Program-made: the position numbers and the translations under genes
In this document: positions 8,443 through 16,903 of the stretch, piece by piece
How positions within the stretch are numbered: the stretch's first letter is position 1
Layout: each line of letters starts with the position of its first letter
Assembly: GCF_007954365.1 (NCBI RefSeq)
Contig: NZ_VOLO01000001.1
Span: 620,001 to 684,000, forward strand
DNA: 64,000 bases
Direction: 5' to 3'
From: Frigoribacterium sp. ACAM 257
Lineage (GTDB): Bacteria > Actinomycetota > Actinomycetes > Actinomycetales > Microbacteriaceae
The notes under the pieces: model-generated
Told to the model about the DNA's origin: nothing
The model's database searches: none
The model's input: the letters and a program-made list of their open reading frames with translations, nothing else

Positions 8443-9879
8443 ATGAGGTTCTACGAGACGACGCCGACCCACGACCTGACGTACTCCGACGTGTTCCTGG
8501 TGCCGAGCCGCTCGTCGGTGACGAGCAGGCTCGACGTGTCGCTCGCGCCGGGCGACGGCACGGGCGCCACGGTGCCGATCGTCTCGGCCAACATGAACTC
8601 GGTGACCGGCCCTCGCCTCGCGGCGACCCTCGCGCGTCGCGGCGGCCTCGGGGTGCTGCCGCAGGACATGCCGCTGCAGGACCTCGACGCGGCGATCCGC
8701 TGGGTCAAGTCGCAGCCGGTCGAGTGGGACACGCCCTGGTCGCTCGATCCGGGCGAGACCGTCGGCGCCGCCCTCACCCGCGTGCTGGCGGTCGAGGGGC
8801 ACGGCATCGTGCTGCACGACTCCCACGGAGCGTTCCTCGGCTGCATCGCCGCCTCCCGCCTCGCCACCGCCCCGCGCGACGCCGTGCTCGGCGATCTGCT
8901 GCACGGCGCGCTGACCTCGCTCGACGCCGACGACGTCGACTCGCCGCGGGCCGCCTTCGACCGCATGGTCGCCGCCGAGATCGACTTCGCGCCGGTGCTG
9001 CGGCACGGCCAGGTGGTCGGCACGGTCAGCCGCAAGAGCGCGCTCCGCTCGACGATCTACCAGCCCGCGCTCGACCGCGACGGCCGCCTCCGGGTCGCCG
9101 CCGCCGTCGGCATCAACGGCGACGTCGAGCAGAAGGCCAGGGCGCTCGCCGCGGCGGGCGTCGACGTGCTGGTGCTCGACACCGCCCACGGCGACCAGGA
9201 CGGCATGATCGCTGCCGTCAAGAAGGTGGCGGCGGCGAAGCTGGGCCTGCCGATCGTCGCCGGCAACGTCGTCACCGAGGAGGCGGTGCGCCACCTCGTG
9301 GGCGCGGGCGCGGACGTGATCAAGGTCGGCGTCGGCCCCGGGGCGATGTGCACCACCCGGATGATGACCGCCGTGGGCCGCCCCCAGTTCTCCGCCGTGC
9401 TCGAGACCGCGGCGACCGCCCGCTCGCTCGGGGCGCACGTCTGGGCCGACGGCGGCGTGCGCTACCCGCGCGACGTCGCTCTCGCCCTCGCCGCGGGCGC
9501 GTCGTCGGTGATGATCGGCTCGTGGTTCGCGGGCACCGTCGAGGCGCCCGGCGAGCTGGCCACCGACGAGCGAGGCCTCTACAAGGAGAGCTGGGGCATG
9601 GCGTCGACGAAGGCCGTGCAGGGCCGCTTCGGCCGCCTCGACCCCTTCGAGCTCGCCCGCAAGACCCTCTTCGCCGAGGGCATCTCGTCGTCGCGCATCT
9701 ACCTCGACCCGCTGCGGCCGGGCGTGGAGGACCTGCTCGACATGATCACCTCCGGCGTCCGTAGCTCGTTCACCTACGCGGGTGCGCGCACCCTGCCCGA
9801 GTTCGCTGAGCGGGCCCTCGTGGGCATCCAGTCGGCCGCGGGCTACGAGGAGGGCAAGGCGCTCCCCGTCAGCTGGTGA
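8443..9879 (+). CDS. guaB1: GuaB1-family IMP dehydrogenase-related protein (GMP reductase type)
   Basis: The 478-residue protein has the IMPDH/GMPR TIM barrel with a central CBS-like insert (roughly 95-210). Seen are the substrate loop GPGAMCTTR with the catalytic Cys, GVDVLVLDTAHGD, IVAGNVVTEEAV and WADGGVRYPRDVALALAAGAS. Actinobacterial GuaB1 has been reported to reduce GMP to IMP rather than oxidise IMP, which points to purine salvage. That assignment rests on family membership. The -10 box TACCGT (8431-8436) lies 6 nt before the ATG, so the mRNA is probably leaderless. Confidence 0.9.
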   Translation: MRFYETTPTHDLTYSDVFLVPSRSSVTSRLDVSLAPGDGTGATVPIVSANMNSVTGPRLAATLARRGGLGVLPQDMPLQDLDAAIRWVKSQPVEWDTPWSLDPGETVGAALTRVLAVEGHGIVLHDSHGAFLGCIAASRLATAPRDAVLGDLLHGALTSLDADDVDSPRAAFDRMVAAEIDFAPVLRHGQVVGTVSRKSALRSTIYQPALDRDGRLRVAAAVGINGDVEQKARALAAAGVDVLVLDTAHGDQDGMIAAVKKVAAAKLGLPIVAGNVVTEEAVRHLVGAGADVIKVGVGPGAMCTTRMMTAVGRPQFSAVLETAATARSLGAHVWADGGVRYPRDVALALAAGASSVMIGSWFAGTVEAPGELATDERGLYKESWGMASTKAVQGRFGRLDPFELARKTLFAEGISSSRIYLDPLRPGVEDLLDMITSGVRSSFTYAGARTLPEFAERALVGIQSAAGYEEGKALPVSW

Positions 9880-9958
9880 CGAGGCTCCCGTCAGCCGGTG
9901 AGGAGATGCCTGCCGACCGGTGACGGACGAGGCCTCCAGCGGCTAAGATTCCCTCTCT

Positions 9959-10033
9959 ATGGATGACCCTCCGTCTCAGCCCGCTGCACCCTCCCACCAT
10001 CCCGCTCCCTGGGGCGGTGCTCCGTCGTCGTGA
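9959..10033 (+). CDS. Possible 24-codon upstream ORF coupled to the CNNM gene
   Basis: ATG 9959 opens a 24-codon frame (MDDPPSQPAAPSHHPAPWGG...). Its TGA (10031-10033) overlaps the GTG start of the transporter gene as GTGA. TAAGAT at 9944-9949 is a good -10, so transcription would begin at or within about 3 nt of this ATG. The peptide is rich in Pro, Ala and His and resembles no known leader. It could couple translation into the transporter gene, which has no clear Shine-Dalgarno of its own. Confidence 0.4.
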   Translation: MDDPPSQPAAPSHHPAPWGGAPSS

Positions 10034-11454
10034 ACGAGTGGATCCTGCTCGCGATCGGCATCGTCCTCACGATCGGCACCGGCCTCTTCGTCGCCAGCGA
10101 GTTCTCGCTGGTCAACCTCGACCGCTCCGACCTCGAGGCCCGTCAGGCCAAGGGCGAGAAGGGGCTCGCGCCGACCATCGGCGCCCTCCGCATCACGTCG
10201 ACGCACCTCTCCAGCGCCCAGCTGGGCATCACGCTGACGACCCTGCTGACCGGCTACACGATGGAGCCGGCGATCTCCCGGCTGCTCGCGCCGCCCCTCC
10301 TCGGCGTCGGCCTGCCCGAGCCGGTGGTCACGGTCGCCGGGCCCGTCGTCGCGATCGTCGTGGCGACCCTGCTCTCGATGATCGTCGGCGAGCTGGTGCC
10401 GAAGAACTTCGCGCTGGCGCTGCCGCTGCGGACGGCGAAGCTCGTGATCCCGTTCCAGGTCGGCTTCACCACGGTGTTCCGTCCCGCCGTGGCGCTCCTC
10501 AACAACACGGCGAACGCCATCCTGCGAGGTGTGGGGATCGAGCCCAAGGAGGAGCTGTCCGGCGCACGCACCGCCGAGGAGCTCTCGTCGCTCGTCCGCC
10601 GCTCTGCCTTCGAGGGCAGCCTCGCCCTCGACACGGCGACCCTGTTGGCGCGCACCCTGGCCTTCAGCGACCACACCGCCTCCGACGTGATGACGCCGCG
10701 TCCGCGCCTCTCGACGGTGACGCGCACCGACTCGGCCGAGACGGTGCTGCAGCTGGCGCGCCGTACGGGCCTGTCGCGGTTCCCGGTCACCGACGACGGG
10801 ATCGACGACGTGGTGGGGCTGGTCCACGTCAAGCAGGCAGTGTCGGTCCCTCGGGAGAAGCGCGCCGACGTGCCCGTCTCGGCCCTGCTCACGGACGCCG
10901 TGCGCGTCCCCGAGACCATGACCCTCGACAACCTGCTCGGCGAGGTCCGCGGCCGCGGCTACCAGATGGCCGTCGTCGTCGACGAGTACGGCGGAACGGC
11001 CGGCGTCGTCACCCTGGAGGACCTCATCGAGGAGCTCGTGGGCGAGGTCTCGGACGAGCACGACCGCAGCCGGGTCGACGTCGTCCGCTCGCGCAACTGG
11101 CTCACGTTCCCGGGGCTCCTCCGACCCGACGAGCTGCTCGAGCGCGCCACGGTCAAGGTCCCGGAGGAGGGCCCGTGGGAGACCGTCGGCGGCTGGGTGA
11201 TGAGCGAGCTCGGACGACTTCCCGTCGTCGGCGACGTCGTCGAGTCCGAGGCGGGCACGTTCCGCGTCGAGCGGCTCGACGGCCGACGGATCGACCGCGT
11301 CAGGTTCACTCCGACACCGGAGGACGCGATCGTCGAGCAGCCGGAGCGCGGCAGCCGCGCCGAGCGCGCGAGCAGGTCGGACCGCGCGGGCAGGTCGGGT
11401 GCGCCGTCGTCGATGCGCGACTCCGACGCCCGCGAGAAGGAGGCGACCCGATGA
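10030..11454 (+). CDS. Hemolysin C/CNNM-type membrane transporter, first of pair
   Basis: The 474-residue protein has the HlyC/CorC (CNNM) layout. The N-terminal DUF21 domain (about 1-190) has 3-4 membrane segments and the hallmark MIVGELVPKNFALALP. Two CBS motifs follow (about 210-335: DVMTPRPRLSTV, VVVDEYGGTAGVVTLEDLIEELVGEV). A CorC_HlyC C-terminal domain lies at about 345-425. The last 45 residues are Arg/Ser-rich and low in complexity. Bacterial relatives act in Mg2+ or Co2+ efflux or homeostasis. The start is GTG 10030, overlapping a short upstream ORF. Its end overlaps a second CNNM gene, so the pair may form a heteromer. Confidence 0.9.
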   Translation: MNEWILLAIGIVLTIGTGLFVASEFSLVNLDRSDLEARQAKGEKGLAPTIGALRITSTHLSSAQLGITLTTLLTGYTMEPAISRLLAPPLLGVGLPEPVVTVAGPVVAIVVATLLSMIVGELVPKNFALALPLRTAKLVIPFQVGFTTVFRPAVALLNNTANAILRGVGIEPKEELSGARTAEELSSLVRRSAFEGSLALDTATLLARTLAFSDHTASDVMTPRPRLSTVTRTDSAETVLQLARRTGLSRFPVTDDGIDDVVGLVHVKQAVSVPREKRADVPVSALLTDAVRVPETMTLDNLLGEVRGRGYQMAVVVDEYGGTAGVVTLEDLIEELVGEVSDEHDRSRVDVVRSRNWLTFPGLLRPDELLERATVKVPEEGPWETVGGWVMSELGRLPVVGDVVESEAGTFRVERLDGRRIDRVRFTPTPEDAIVEQPERGSRAERASRSDRAGRSGAPSSMRDSDAREKEATR

Positions 11455-12488
11455 GCGACTGGTGGGGCATCGTCTGGCTCGTGCTGCTGCTGATGGGCAA
11501 CGCGTTCTTCGTCGCGGCCGAGTTCGCCGTCATCTCGGCTCGGCGGTCGCAGATCGAGCCCAAGGCCGAGGCCGGCAGCCGTGCCGCGAAGACCACGCTC
11601 TGGGCCATGGAGCACGCGACGATGATGCTCGCGACGACGCAGCTCGGCATCACGATCTGCTCCCTGCTCATCCTGAACGTGTCCGAGCCCTCGATCCACC
11701 ACCTCCTCGAGGGGCCGCTCGGCCTGACCGGGCTCAGCGAGCAGCTGGTGAGCGTCGTCGGGTTCGTCATCACGCTGCTGCTGGTGTCGTTCCTGCACGT
11801 CGTGCTCGGCGAGATGGTGCCGAAGAACATCTCGTTCTCGCTGCCGGACAAGGCCGCGCTGCTGCTCGCGCCGCCCCTGGTGGCCGTGGCGCGCCTCCTG
11901 CACGTCGTCGTGGTGTCGCTCAACTGGTCGGCGAACGCCGTCCTGCGAGCGTTCCGCGTCGAGCCGAAGGACGAGGCCGCCAGCGCCTACACGGTCGACG
12001 AGGTGGCCACGATCGTGGCGCAGTCGCAGCGTGAGGGCACCCTCCGCGACGGCAGCGGCACGCTCCAGGCGGCGTTCGAGTTCACCGAGAAGACGGTCGA
12101 CGACGTGGCCGTGCCGATGTCGGGCCTCGTCACCCTGCCCGAGGACGCCACCCCGGGCGACGTCGAGCGAGCCGTCTCGCAGAACGGCTTCTCGCGCTAC
12201 GTGCTCGTCGACGACGGCGGCGATCCGACGGGCTACCTGCACCTGAAGGACGTCATCGACCTGGACGAGGACGAGTTCGGCGACCCGGTGCCGCCGAAGC
12301 GGATCCGCCAGCTGATCTCGATCTACCAGGGCACCGACCTCGAGGACGCCCTCGCGACGATGCGCCGGAGCGGCGTGCACGTCGCGCGCTCGTTCGACGA
12401 GCGGGGCGACACCCAGGGCGTGCTGTTCCTCGAGGACATCCTCGAGGAGCTGATCGGCGAGGTGCAGGACGCGACCAGGCGGTCGTAG
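11451..12488 (+). CDS. Hemolysin C/CNNM-type membrane transporter, second of pair
   Basis: This 345-residue paralogue of the preceding gene has the DUF21 membrane domain with VVLGEMVPKNISFSLP (about 1-190) and two CBS motifs (VDDVAVPMSGLVTL, RSFDERGDTQGVLFLEDILEELIGEV). It lacks the C-terminal CorC_HlyC domain and ends right after the CBS pair. ATG 11451 overlaps the upstream stop (ATGA) and follows AAGGAGG, a strong ribosome site. A hairpin terminator follows. Two adjacent CNNM genes, one long and one short, are common in actinobacteria. Confidence 0.9.
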   Translation: MSDWWGIVWLVLLLMGNAFFVAAEFAVISARRSQIEPKAEAGSRAAKTTLWAMEHATMMLATTQLGITICSLLILNVSEPSIHHLLEGPLGLTGLSEQLVSVVGFVITLLLVSFLHVVLGEMVPKNISFSLPDKAALLLAPPLVAVARLLHVVVVSLNWSANAVLRAFRVEPKDEAASAYTVDEVATIVAQSQREGTLRDGSGTLQAAFEFTEKTVDDVAVPMSGLVTLPEDATPGDVERAVSQNGFSRYVLVDDGGDPTGYLHLKDVIDLDEDEFGDPVPPKRIRQLISIYQGTDLEDALATMRRSGVHVARSFDERGDTQGVLFLEDILEELIGEVQDATRRS

Positions 12489-12500
12489 GCCCCTGCGGCG

Positions 12501-12544
12501 GACGACGGCCGCGCCGACCCCGAGGGGGCGGCGCGGCCGTCGTC
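12501..12544. terminator. Perfect 16-bp hairpin between convergent genes
   Basis: Arms 12501-12516 and 12529-12544 are perfectly complementary around a 12-nt loop. It lies between the ends of the CNNM pair (+) and the oxidoreductase (-) and may terminate both. No T-run. Confidence 0.8.
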
Positions 12545-12559
12545 GTGTGGCCGGGCCCG

Positions 12560-13723
12560 CTACGAGACGCGGAACGGCGCCCGGAGGTACTGCTCGGGCC
12601 AGTAGTCGAGCTCGACCCCCAGCTCGGCCGCGGCGCGCAGCGGGAAGTGCGGGTCGCGGAGGAACTCGCGGGCCATAAGCACGACGTCCGCGCGGCCCTC
12701 GGCGACGACGGCCTGTGCCTGCTGCGCGGACACGATGAGGCCGACGGCGCCCGTCTCGACCTCCGCGGTCTCGCGCACGTGCTGCGCGAACGGCACCTGG
12801 TAGCCGAGGCCGACCGGGATCGTCACCCCGGCGACGAGACCCCCGGTCGAGATGTCGAAGAGGTCGGCGCCCGCGTCGCGGCACCAAGCGGCCACGGTCG
12901 CGGTCTCGTGCTCGTCCCAGCCGCCCTCGGCCCAGTCGGTGGCCGAGAAGCGGACGAGCAGCGGCAGGTCGTCGCCGACCTCGGCCCGGACGACGCGGAC
13001 GACGTCGACGAGGAGGCGCGCCCGGTTCTCGAGGGAGCCGCCGTGGTCGTCGGTGCGCTCGTTGCTGAGCGGCGAGAGGAACTGGTGCAGCAGGTAGCCG
13101 TGGGCGGCGTGCAGCTCGATCAGCCCGAAGCCGGCCTCGACCGAGCGGCGCGCGGCGGCACGGAAGGCCTCTACGAGCCCGGCGATCTCGTCGCGCGAGA
13201 GCTCGCGCGGCGCGGCGTAGCCCTCGAAGGCGATCGCGGAGGGCGCGACGGTCGGCCAGCCGCCCTCGGCCTCGGGGACGGAGCCCTGGACCTCGCTCCA
13301 GGGGCGGAACGTCGACGCCTTGCGGCCGGCGTGCGCGAGCTGGATTCCGGGGACCGAGCCCTGCGACCGCACGAAGGCCGTGATCGGCTTGAGGGCCTCG
13401 ACCTGCTCGTCGTTCCAGATGCCGAGGTCCTGCGGCGAGATGCGGCCGTCGGGGGTGACCGACGCGGCCTCCGAGATCACCGCGCCCGCGCCTCCTCGTG
13501 CCAGCGAGCCGAGGTGCACGAGGTGCCAGTCGGTGGCGACGCCGTCCTCCTCCTCGGCCGAGTACTGGCACATGGGCGCGACCCAGAGCCGGTTGCGGAA
13601 CGTCTGCCCGCGCAGCGTCACGGCGTCGAACAGGCCGACGGGGGCGTCGCCCTGCGTCGAGGCGGGAGGGGTGTCGGGGGTGGTCGAGGGTGCAGCGTCC
13701 GTCTGGGTCACGAGAGCGGTCAT
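12560..13723 (-). CDS. Old yellow enzyme family NADPH:flavin oxidoreductase (YqjM class)
   Basis: An FMN TIM-barrel ene-reductase of 387 residues. The thermophilic-like (YqjM) class marks are Cys52 and Tyr54 in APMCQYSAEE. The His pair is in ELHAAHGYLLHQFLSP, followed by LSNERTDDHGGSLENR and the phosphate-binding region VVLMAREFLRDPHFPLRAA. These enzymes reduce activated C=C bonds; the physiological substrate is unknown. The first 28 residues are a Thr/Pro/Ala-rich extension. ATG 13721-13723 overlaps the stop of the HAD gene (ATGA), so both are one operon. Confidence 0.9.
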   Translation of the reverse strand: MTALVTQTDAAPSTTPDTPPASTQGDAPVGLFDAVTLRGQTFRNRLWVAPMCQYSAEEEDGVATDWHLVHLGSLARGGAGAVISEAASVTPDGRISPQDLGIWNDEQVEALKPITAFVRSQGSVPGIQLAHAGRKASTFRPWSEVQGSVPEAEGGWPTVAPSAIAFEGYAAPRELSRDEIAGLVEAFRAAARRSVEAGFGLIELHAAHGYLLHQFLSPLSNERTDDHGGSLENRARLLVDVVRVVRAEVGDDLPLLVRFSATDWAEGGWDEHETATVAAWCRDAGADLFDISTGGLVAGVTIPVGLGYQVPFAQHVRETAEVETGAVGLIVSAQQAQAVVAEGRADVVLMAREFLRDPHFPLRAAAELGVELDYWPEQYLRAPFRVS

Positions 13724-14355
13724 CGCCTTTCGGTGGGGTGGCCCGCCAGGCCCTCGACGAAGTGTCGGAGCGGCTCGGGGCCGGTGAACAGGTGCCCGGT
13801 GATGCCGAGCGCCTGGGCGGCCTCGACGTTGTCGGACCTGTTGTCGATGAACACCGTGTCGGCGGCGGTTGTTCCGAGCTCGGCGAGCACGTGCCGGAAG
13901 ATCGAGGCCGACGGCTTTAGGTCGTCGAGCTCGGCGCTCACGAACACCTGCTCGAACAGGTCGCCGAGGGGCGAGTGGCGGAACGGCGAGGCGAAGTCCT
14001 GGCCGGCGTTCGAGAGGATCGCCAGGCGGGTGCCGCCGTCGGCCAGCTCGGCGATGACGTCGAGCGTGCCGGGCTCCGGCACGAACCAGGACGGGAAGTC
14101 GGCGGCCCAGAGCTCGTGCACCCGGGTGCGCGACCAGTCGGCGCCGGTGTCGGCCTCGACGGCGCGCCAGTAGCCCGTGGCGGTGAGCCGCCCGTGGTCG
14201 AGGGCGTGCCGGTGGTGGCCGTAGCTCGCCCAGAGCACGGCGGGGTCCACGCCTGCCAGCTCTTCGATGCGCCGACGCGAGGCGTCGTCCGGGAACCGCG
14301 AGATCACCTCGCCGTAGTCGAAGACGACGGTGCGGCCGGGGATCGAGATGCTCAT
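13720..14355 (-). CDS. HAD-superfamily hydrolase, YihX/epoxide-hydrolase N-terminal type
   Basis: The 211-residue protein has motif I VFDYGEV (Asp13 nucleophile; the usual second Asp is Gly15, as in YihX-like members). Motif II is AILSNAG, motif III is around LKPSASIF, and motif IV is VFIDNRSDNVEAAQALG. These are typical sugar-phosphate or small-molecule phosphatases. The -10 box TACGGT (minus strand, 14362-14367) ends 6 nt before the ATG, so the HAD-OYE operon is probably leaderless. It overlaps the oxidoreductase by 4 nt. Confidence 0.88.
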   Translation of the reverse strand: MSISIPGRTVVFDYGEVISRFPDDASRRRIEELAGVDPAVLWASYGHHRHALDHGRLTATGYWRAVEADTGADWSRTRVHELWAADFPSWFVPEPGTLDVIAELADGGTRLAILSNAGQDFASPFRHSPLGDLFEQVFVSAELDDLKPSASIFRHVLAELGTTAADTVFIDNRSDNVEAAQALGITGHLFTGPEPLRHFVEGLAGHPTERR

Positions 14356-14449
14356 CGGCCCACCGTATCGGCGGGTCGGGCCGTGGCCCGTGCAGAACCT
14401 GTGCCGACGGCCCGGACGCCGGCGCCGCGAGCCCGACTAGCGTCGGGGC

Positions 14450-15292
14450 GTGACCACCGACACGCACTCCGCCTCCCGCCCCGCGCCCTGGACCGCCGCC
14501 GACGCCGCCGACTGGATCGCCGTCCCTGAGGTCGACGACGACAAGTACAGCCGCGGCGTCCTCGGCGTCGTGACCGGCTCGACCGCGTACCCGGGGGCAG
14601 CAGTCCTCGGCGTGGAGGCCGCGCTGCACACCGGCGTCGGCATGCTGCGCTACCTGGGCCCGGCGCGCGCGTCGGACTTCGTGCTGCACCGCCGCCCGGA
14701 GGCCGTGACGAGCCCCGGCCGGGTGCAGGCCTGGCTGCTCGGCTCGGGGGTGGACCCCGACCACCTCGACGACGAGACCGCCGAGGGGTTCGAGACGGCC
14801 GCCTCCTCGGGGCTGCCCCTCGTGCTCGACGCGGGTGCGCTGTCGCTCCGCGAGCGGGCGACGGGGCCGGTCGTGCTGACGCCGCACTTCCGCGAGCTCT
14901 CGCGGGCGTCGGGCCGGTCGGTCGACGAGGTCGCCGCCGATCCTGCGGAGGCCGCGGCGCGCGCGGCGGGGGAGTGGGGCTGCACCGTGCTGGTGAAGGG
15001 CCACCGCACGCACGTCGCCTCGCCCGGCGGCACCCGGCTCGTCGCCGAGAGCGCGCCGACCTGGCTCGCGACGGCCGGTGCGGGCGACGCGCTCGGCGGC
15101 GTGCTGGGCGCGCTCGTCGCCACCCATTCACAGGAGGCGCTGGCGCAGGAGGACGCGCTCGCCCGGCTGGCCGTGACGGCCGCGGTCGTCCACGGTCTGG
15201 CCGCCGAACGTGCGAGCGGGGGAGGCCCCCTCACGGTCCTCGGCCTCGTCGACGCGCTCCCGGCGACGATCGCCGCCCTGCTGCGCGCCTAG
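14450..15292 (+). CDS. nnrD: ADP-dependent (S)-NAD(P)H-hydrate dehydratase
   Basis: This enzyme repairs damaged NAD(P)H hydrates with ADP. The 280-residue ribokinase-like protein shows YSRGVLGVVTGS near the N-terminus, GSGVDP, VLDAGAL, TPHFRELSRASG and the anion-hole/base motif ATAGAGDALGGVLGALVA. Only the NnrD half is present; the epimerase NnrE domain that many bacteria fuse to it is absent. The start is GTG 14450, with TAGCGT (14438-14443) exactly 6 nt before it, so it is probably leaderless. The stop shares CTAG with the stop of the convergent YceI gene. Confidence 0.92.
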   Translation: MTTDTHSASRPAPWTAADAADWIAVPEVDDDKYSRGVLGVVTGSTAYPGAAVLGVEAALHTGVGMLRYLGPARASDFVLHRRPEAVTSPGRVQAWLLGSGVDPDHLDDETAEGFETAASSGLPLVLDAGALSLRERATGPVVLTPHFRELSRASGRSVDEVAADPAEAAARAAGEWGCTVLVKGHRTHVASPGGTRLVAESAPTWLATAGAGDALGGVLGALVATHSQEALAQEDALARLAVTAAVVHGLAAERASGGGPLTVLGLVDALPATIAALLRA

Positions 15293-15981
15293 GAGGCGGG
15301 GGTCGCCGAGACGAGGAACTCGACCGTTCCCGAGTCCTCGACCTGGACGAAGCCGAAGCTCGGCGCCTCGACGCCGTAGTCGCTGAAGGTCACCGGCACC
15401 GAGCCGCTGATCTGCACCCCGTCGCCCGAGAGGGCGGCCTGCAGCGAGACGGTGACGCTCTGGGTGACGCCGTGCATCGTGAGGTCGCCCGTCGCCTCGA
15501 CGGTCTCGACGTCGCCGTCGGCGGGGACGCCGGCGTCGATGGGCTGGGTCAGCACGAAGGTCGCGGTCGGGTAGGTCGAGGCCTCCATGGCGTCGTCGCG
15601 GAAGTAGCCGTCGCGGTTGCCGCTGTCCGTGGCGATGCTCGCCACGTCGACGTCGATCGTGGCGGCCGTGACCGAGTCGCCCTCGACGGTGACGGTGCCG
15701 GTGACCTGGTCGGTCGTGCCCACGACGGTGACGTCGGTGCCGTTCAGCACCTCGTCGACGCGGTAGCCCGCCGTGCTGCCCTCGCCGACGTTCCAGGCAC
15801 CGCTGAGGTCGCTCGTGTCGATGGTCGTCGCGCCGGGGGTGACCGAGACGGTGGGGGCGGCCTCGGGCTCGCCCACGATCACGTCGCGGTAGAACGCGGG
15901 GCCGGCGACGGCGGCGGTGACGCCGAGGCCCACCACGACGACGGCCGCGACTCCGAGGACGATTCCGGTCTTCTTCTTCAT
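15289..15981 (-). CDS. YceI family protein, membrane-anchored
   Basis: YceI proteins are lipocalin-like barrels that bind isoprenoid-type lipids. The 230-residue product has a short basic N-terminus and one membrane segment (about 6-27), then a linker. The YceI domain covers about 45-230 (AGYRVDEVL, GNRDGYFRDDAMEASTYPTATF, TMHGVTQSVTVSL, FSDYGVEAPSFGFVQVEDSGTVEF). Start ATG 15979-15981 (MKKKTGIVLG) follows AGGAGACACACC, a good ribosome site. An upstream in-frame start at 16029 is not favoured. Its stop codon shares the palindrome CTAG with nnrD. Confidence 0.9.
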   Translation of the reverse strand: MKKKTGIVLGVAAVVVVGLGVTAAVAGPAFYRDVIVGEPEAAPTVSVTPGATTIDTSDLSGAWNVGEGSTAGYRVDEVLNGTDVTVVGTTDQVTGTVTVEGDSVTAATIDVDVASIATDSGNRDGYFRDDAMEASTYPTATFVLTQPIDAGVPADGDVETVEATGDLTMHGVTQSVTVSLQAALSGDGVQISGSVPVTFSDYGVEAPSFGFVQVEDSGTVEFLVSATPAS

Positions 15982-16099
15982 GGTGTGTCTCCTGGGGTCG
16001 GCTCGGGTGCTGCTCGGGCTGGTCGGCAAGGAGGAGGCGCCTGCCGAGGATGATGACGCGTCACCCTAGGGAGGCGCTGGGAAGGTGCAGGGACGGCAC

Positions 16100-16903
16100 C
16101 TAGCCCGAGACGCGGGCGAGGAACTCCCTCGCCCGCTCGGTGCGCGGCGACCCGAAGAGCTGGGCCGGCGGCCCCTGCTCGGCGATGCGGCCGGCGTCGA
16201 GGAACACCACGCGGTCGGCGACGTCCCGCGCGAACGCCATCTCGTGCGTCGCCATGAGGATGGTGGTCCCCACCTCCTTGAGCGTGCGGACGAGGTCGAG
16301 CACCTCGCCCACGAGCTCGGGGTCGAGGGCGCTCGTCACCTCGTCGAGCAGCAGCACGGCAGGCCTCGGGGCGAGGGCCCGCGCGATCGCGACGCGCTGC
16401 TGCTGGCCGCCCGACAGGCGGTCGGGGTAGGCGCGGGCCTTGTCGCCGAGCCCGACGCGCTCGAGCAGCTCGAGGGCCCTCGCCTCGGCCTCCGCCCGGG
16501 GGCGTCGCAGCACGTGGCGGCTCGCCAGCGAGACGTTGTCGAGCACGGTGAGGTGCGGGAACAGGTTGTAGTGCTGGAACACGACGCCGATGCGGGCCCG
16601 GACGGCGTCGACGCGCACTCGCGGGTCGGTGATGTCCTCGCCGCCGAGCACGATGCGCCCGTCGTCGACCTGCTCGAGCAGGTTCACCGTGCGCAGCAGC
16701 GTCGACTTGCCCGACCCGCTCGCGCCGATCAGGGCGACGACCTCGTCGCGGGCCACGTCGAGGTCGATGCCGTCGAGCACGGTCGTGCCGCCGAACGACT
16801 TGCGCACGCCCTCGAGACGGAGGACGACGTCGGCGCCCGGCGCCGCGCCTCCCGCGGTCAGGTGGGCCTGGCCGTGGCCCTTGCTCTGGTCCTGCCCGTT
16901 CAC
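16100..16903 (-). CDS. Polar amino-acid ABC transporter ATP-binding protein (GlnQ type)
   Basis: A 267-residue ATPase with Walker A GASGSGKST, Q-loop FQHYNLFPHLTVLDNV, signature LSGGQQQRVAIARAL, Walker B VLLLDEVTSALD and H-loop ATHEMAFA. It energises uptake by the permease encoded upstream. The GTG start (16901-16903) overlaps the permease stop (GTGTGA). The N-terminal 24 residues are a Gly/His/Gln-rich extension before the ATPase fold. It is last in the SBP-permease-ATPase operon. Confidence 0.93.
   Translation of the reverse strand: MNGQDQSKGHGQAHLTAGGAAPGADVVLRLEGVRKSFGGTTVLDGIDLDVARDEVVALIGASGSGKSTLLRTVNLLEQVDDGRIVLGGEDITDPRVRVDAVRARIGVVFQHYNLFPHLTVLDNVSLASRHVLRRPRAEAEARALELLERVGLGDKARAYPDRLSGGQQQRVAIARALAPRPAVLLLDEVTSALDPELVGEVLDLVRTLKEVGTTILMATHEMAFARDVADRVVFLDAGRIAEQGPPAQLFGSPRTERAREFLARVSG

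Noticed and set aside
8320-9438. A 370-residue N-terminal extension of kgd
   Set aside because: It would run antisense to guaB1. The known Kgd N-terminus starts at 8319.
9963-10029. A frameshift at the start of the first CNNM gene
   Set aside because: The membrane domain begins normally at GTG 10030, and the upstream 24 codons do not look like a CNNM N-terminus. It is better read as a separate short ORF.
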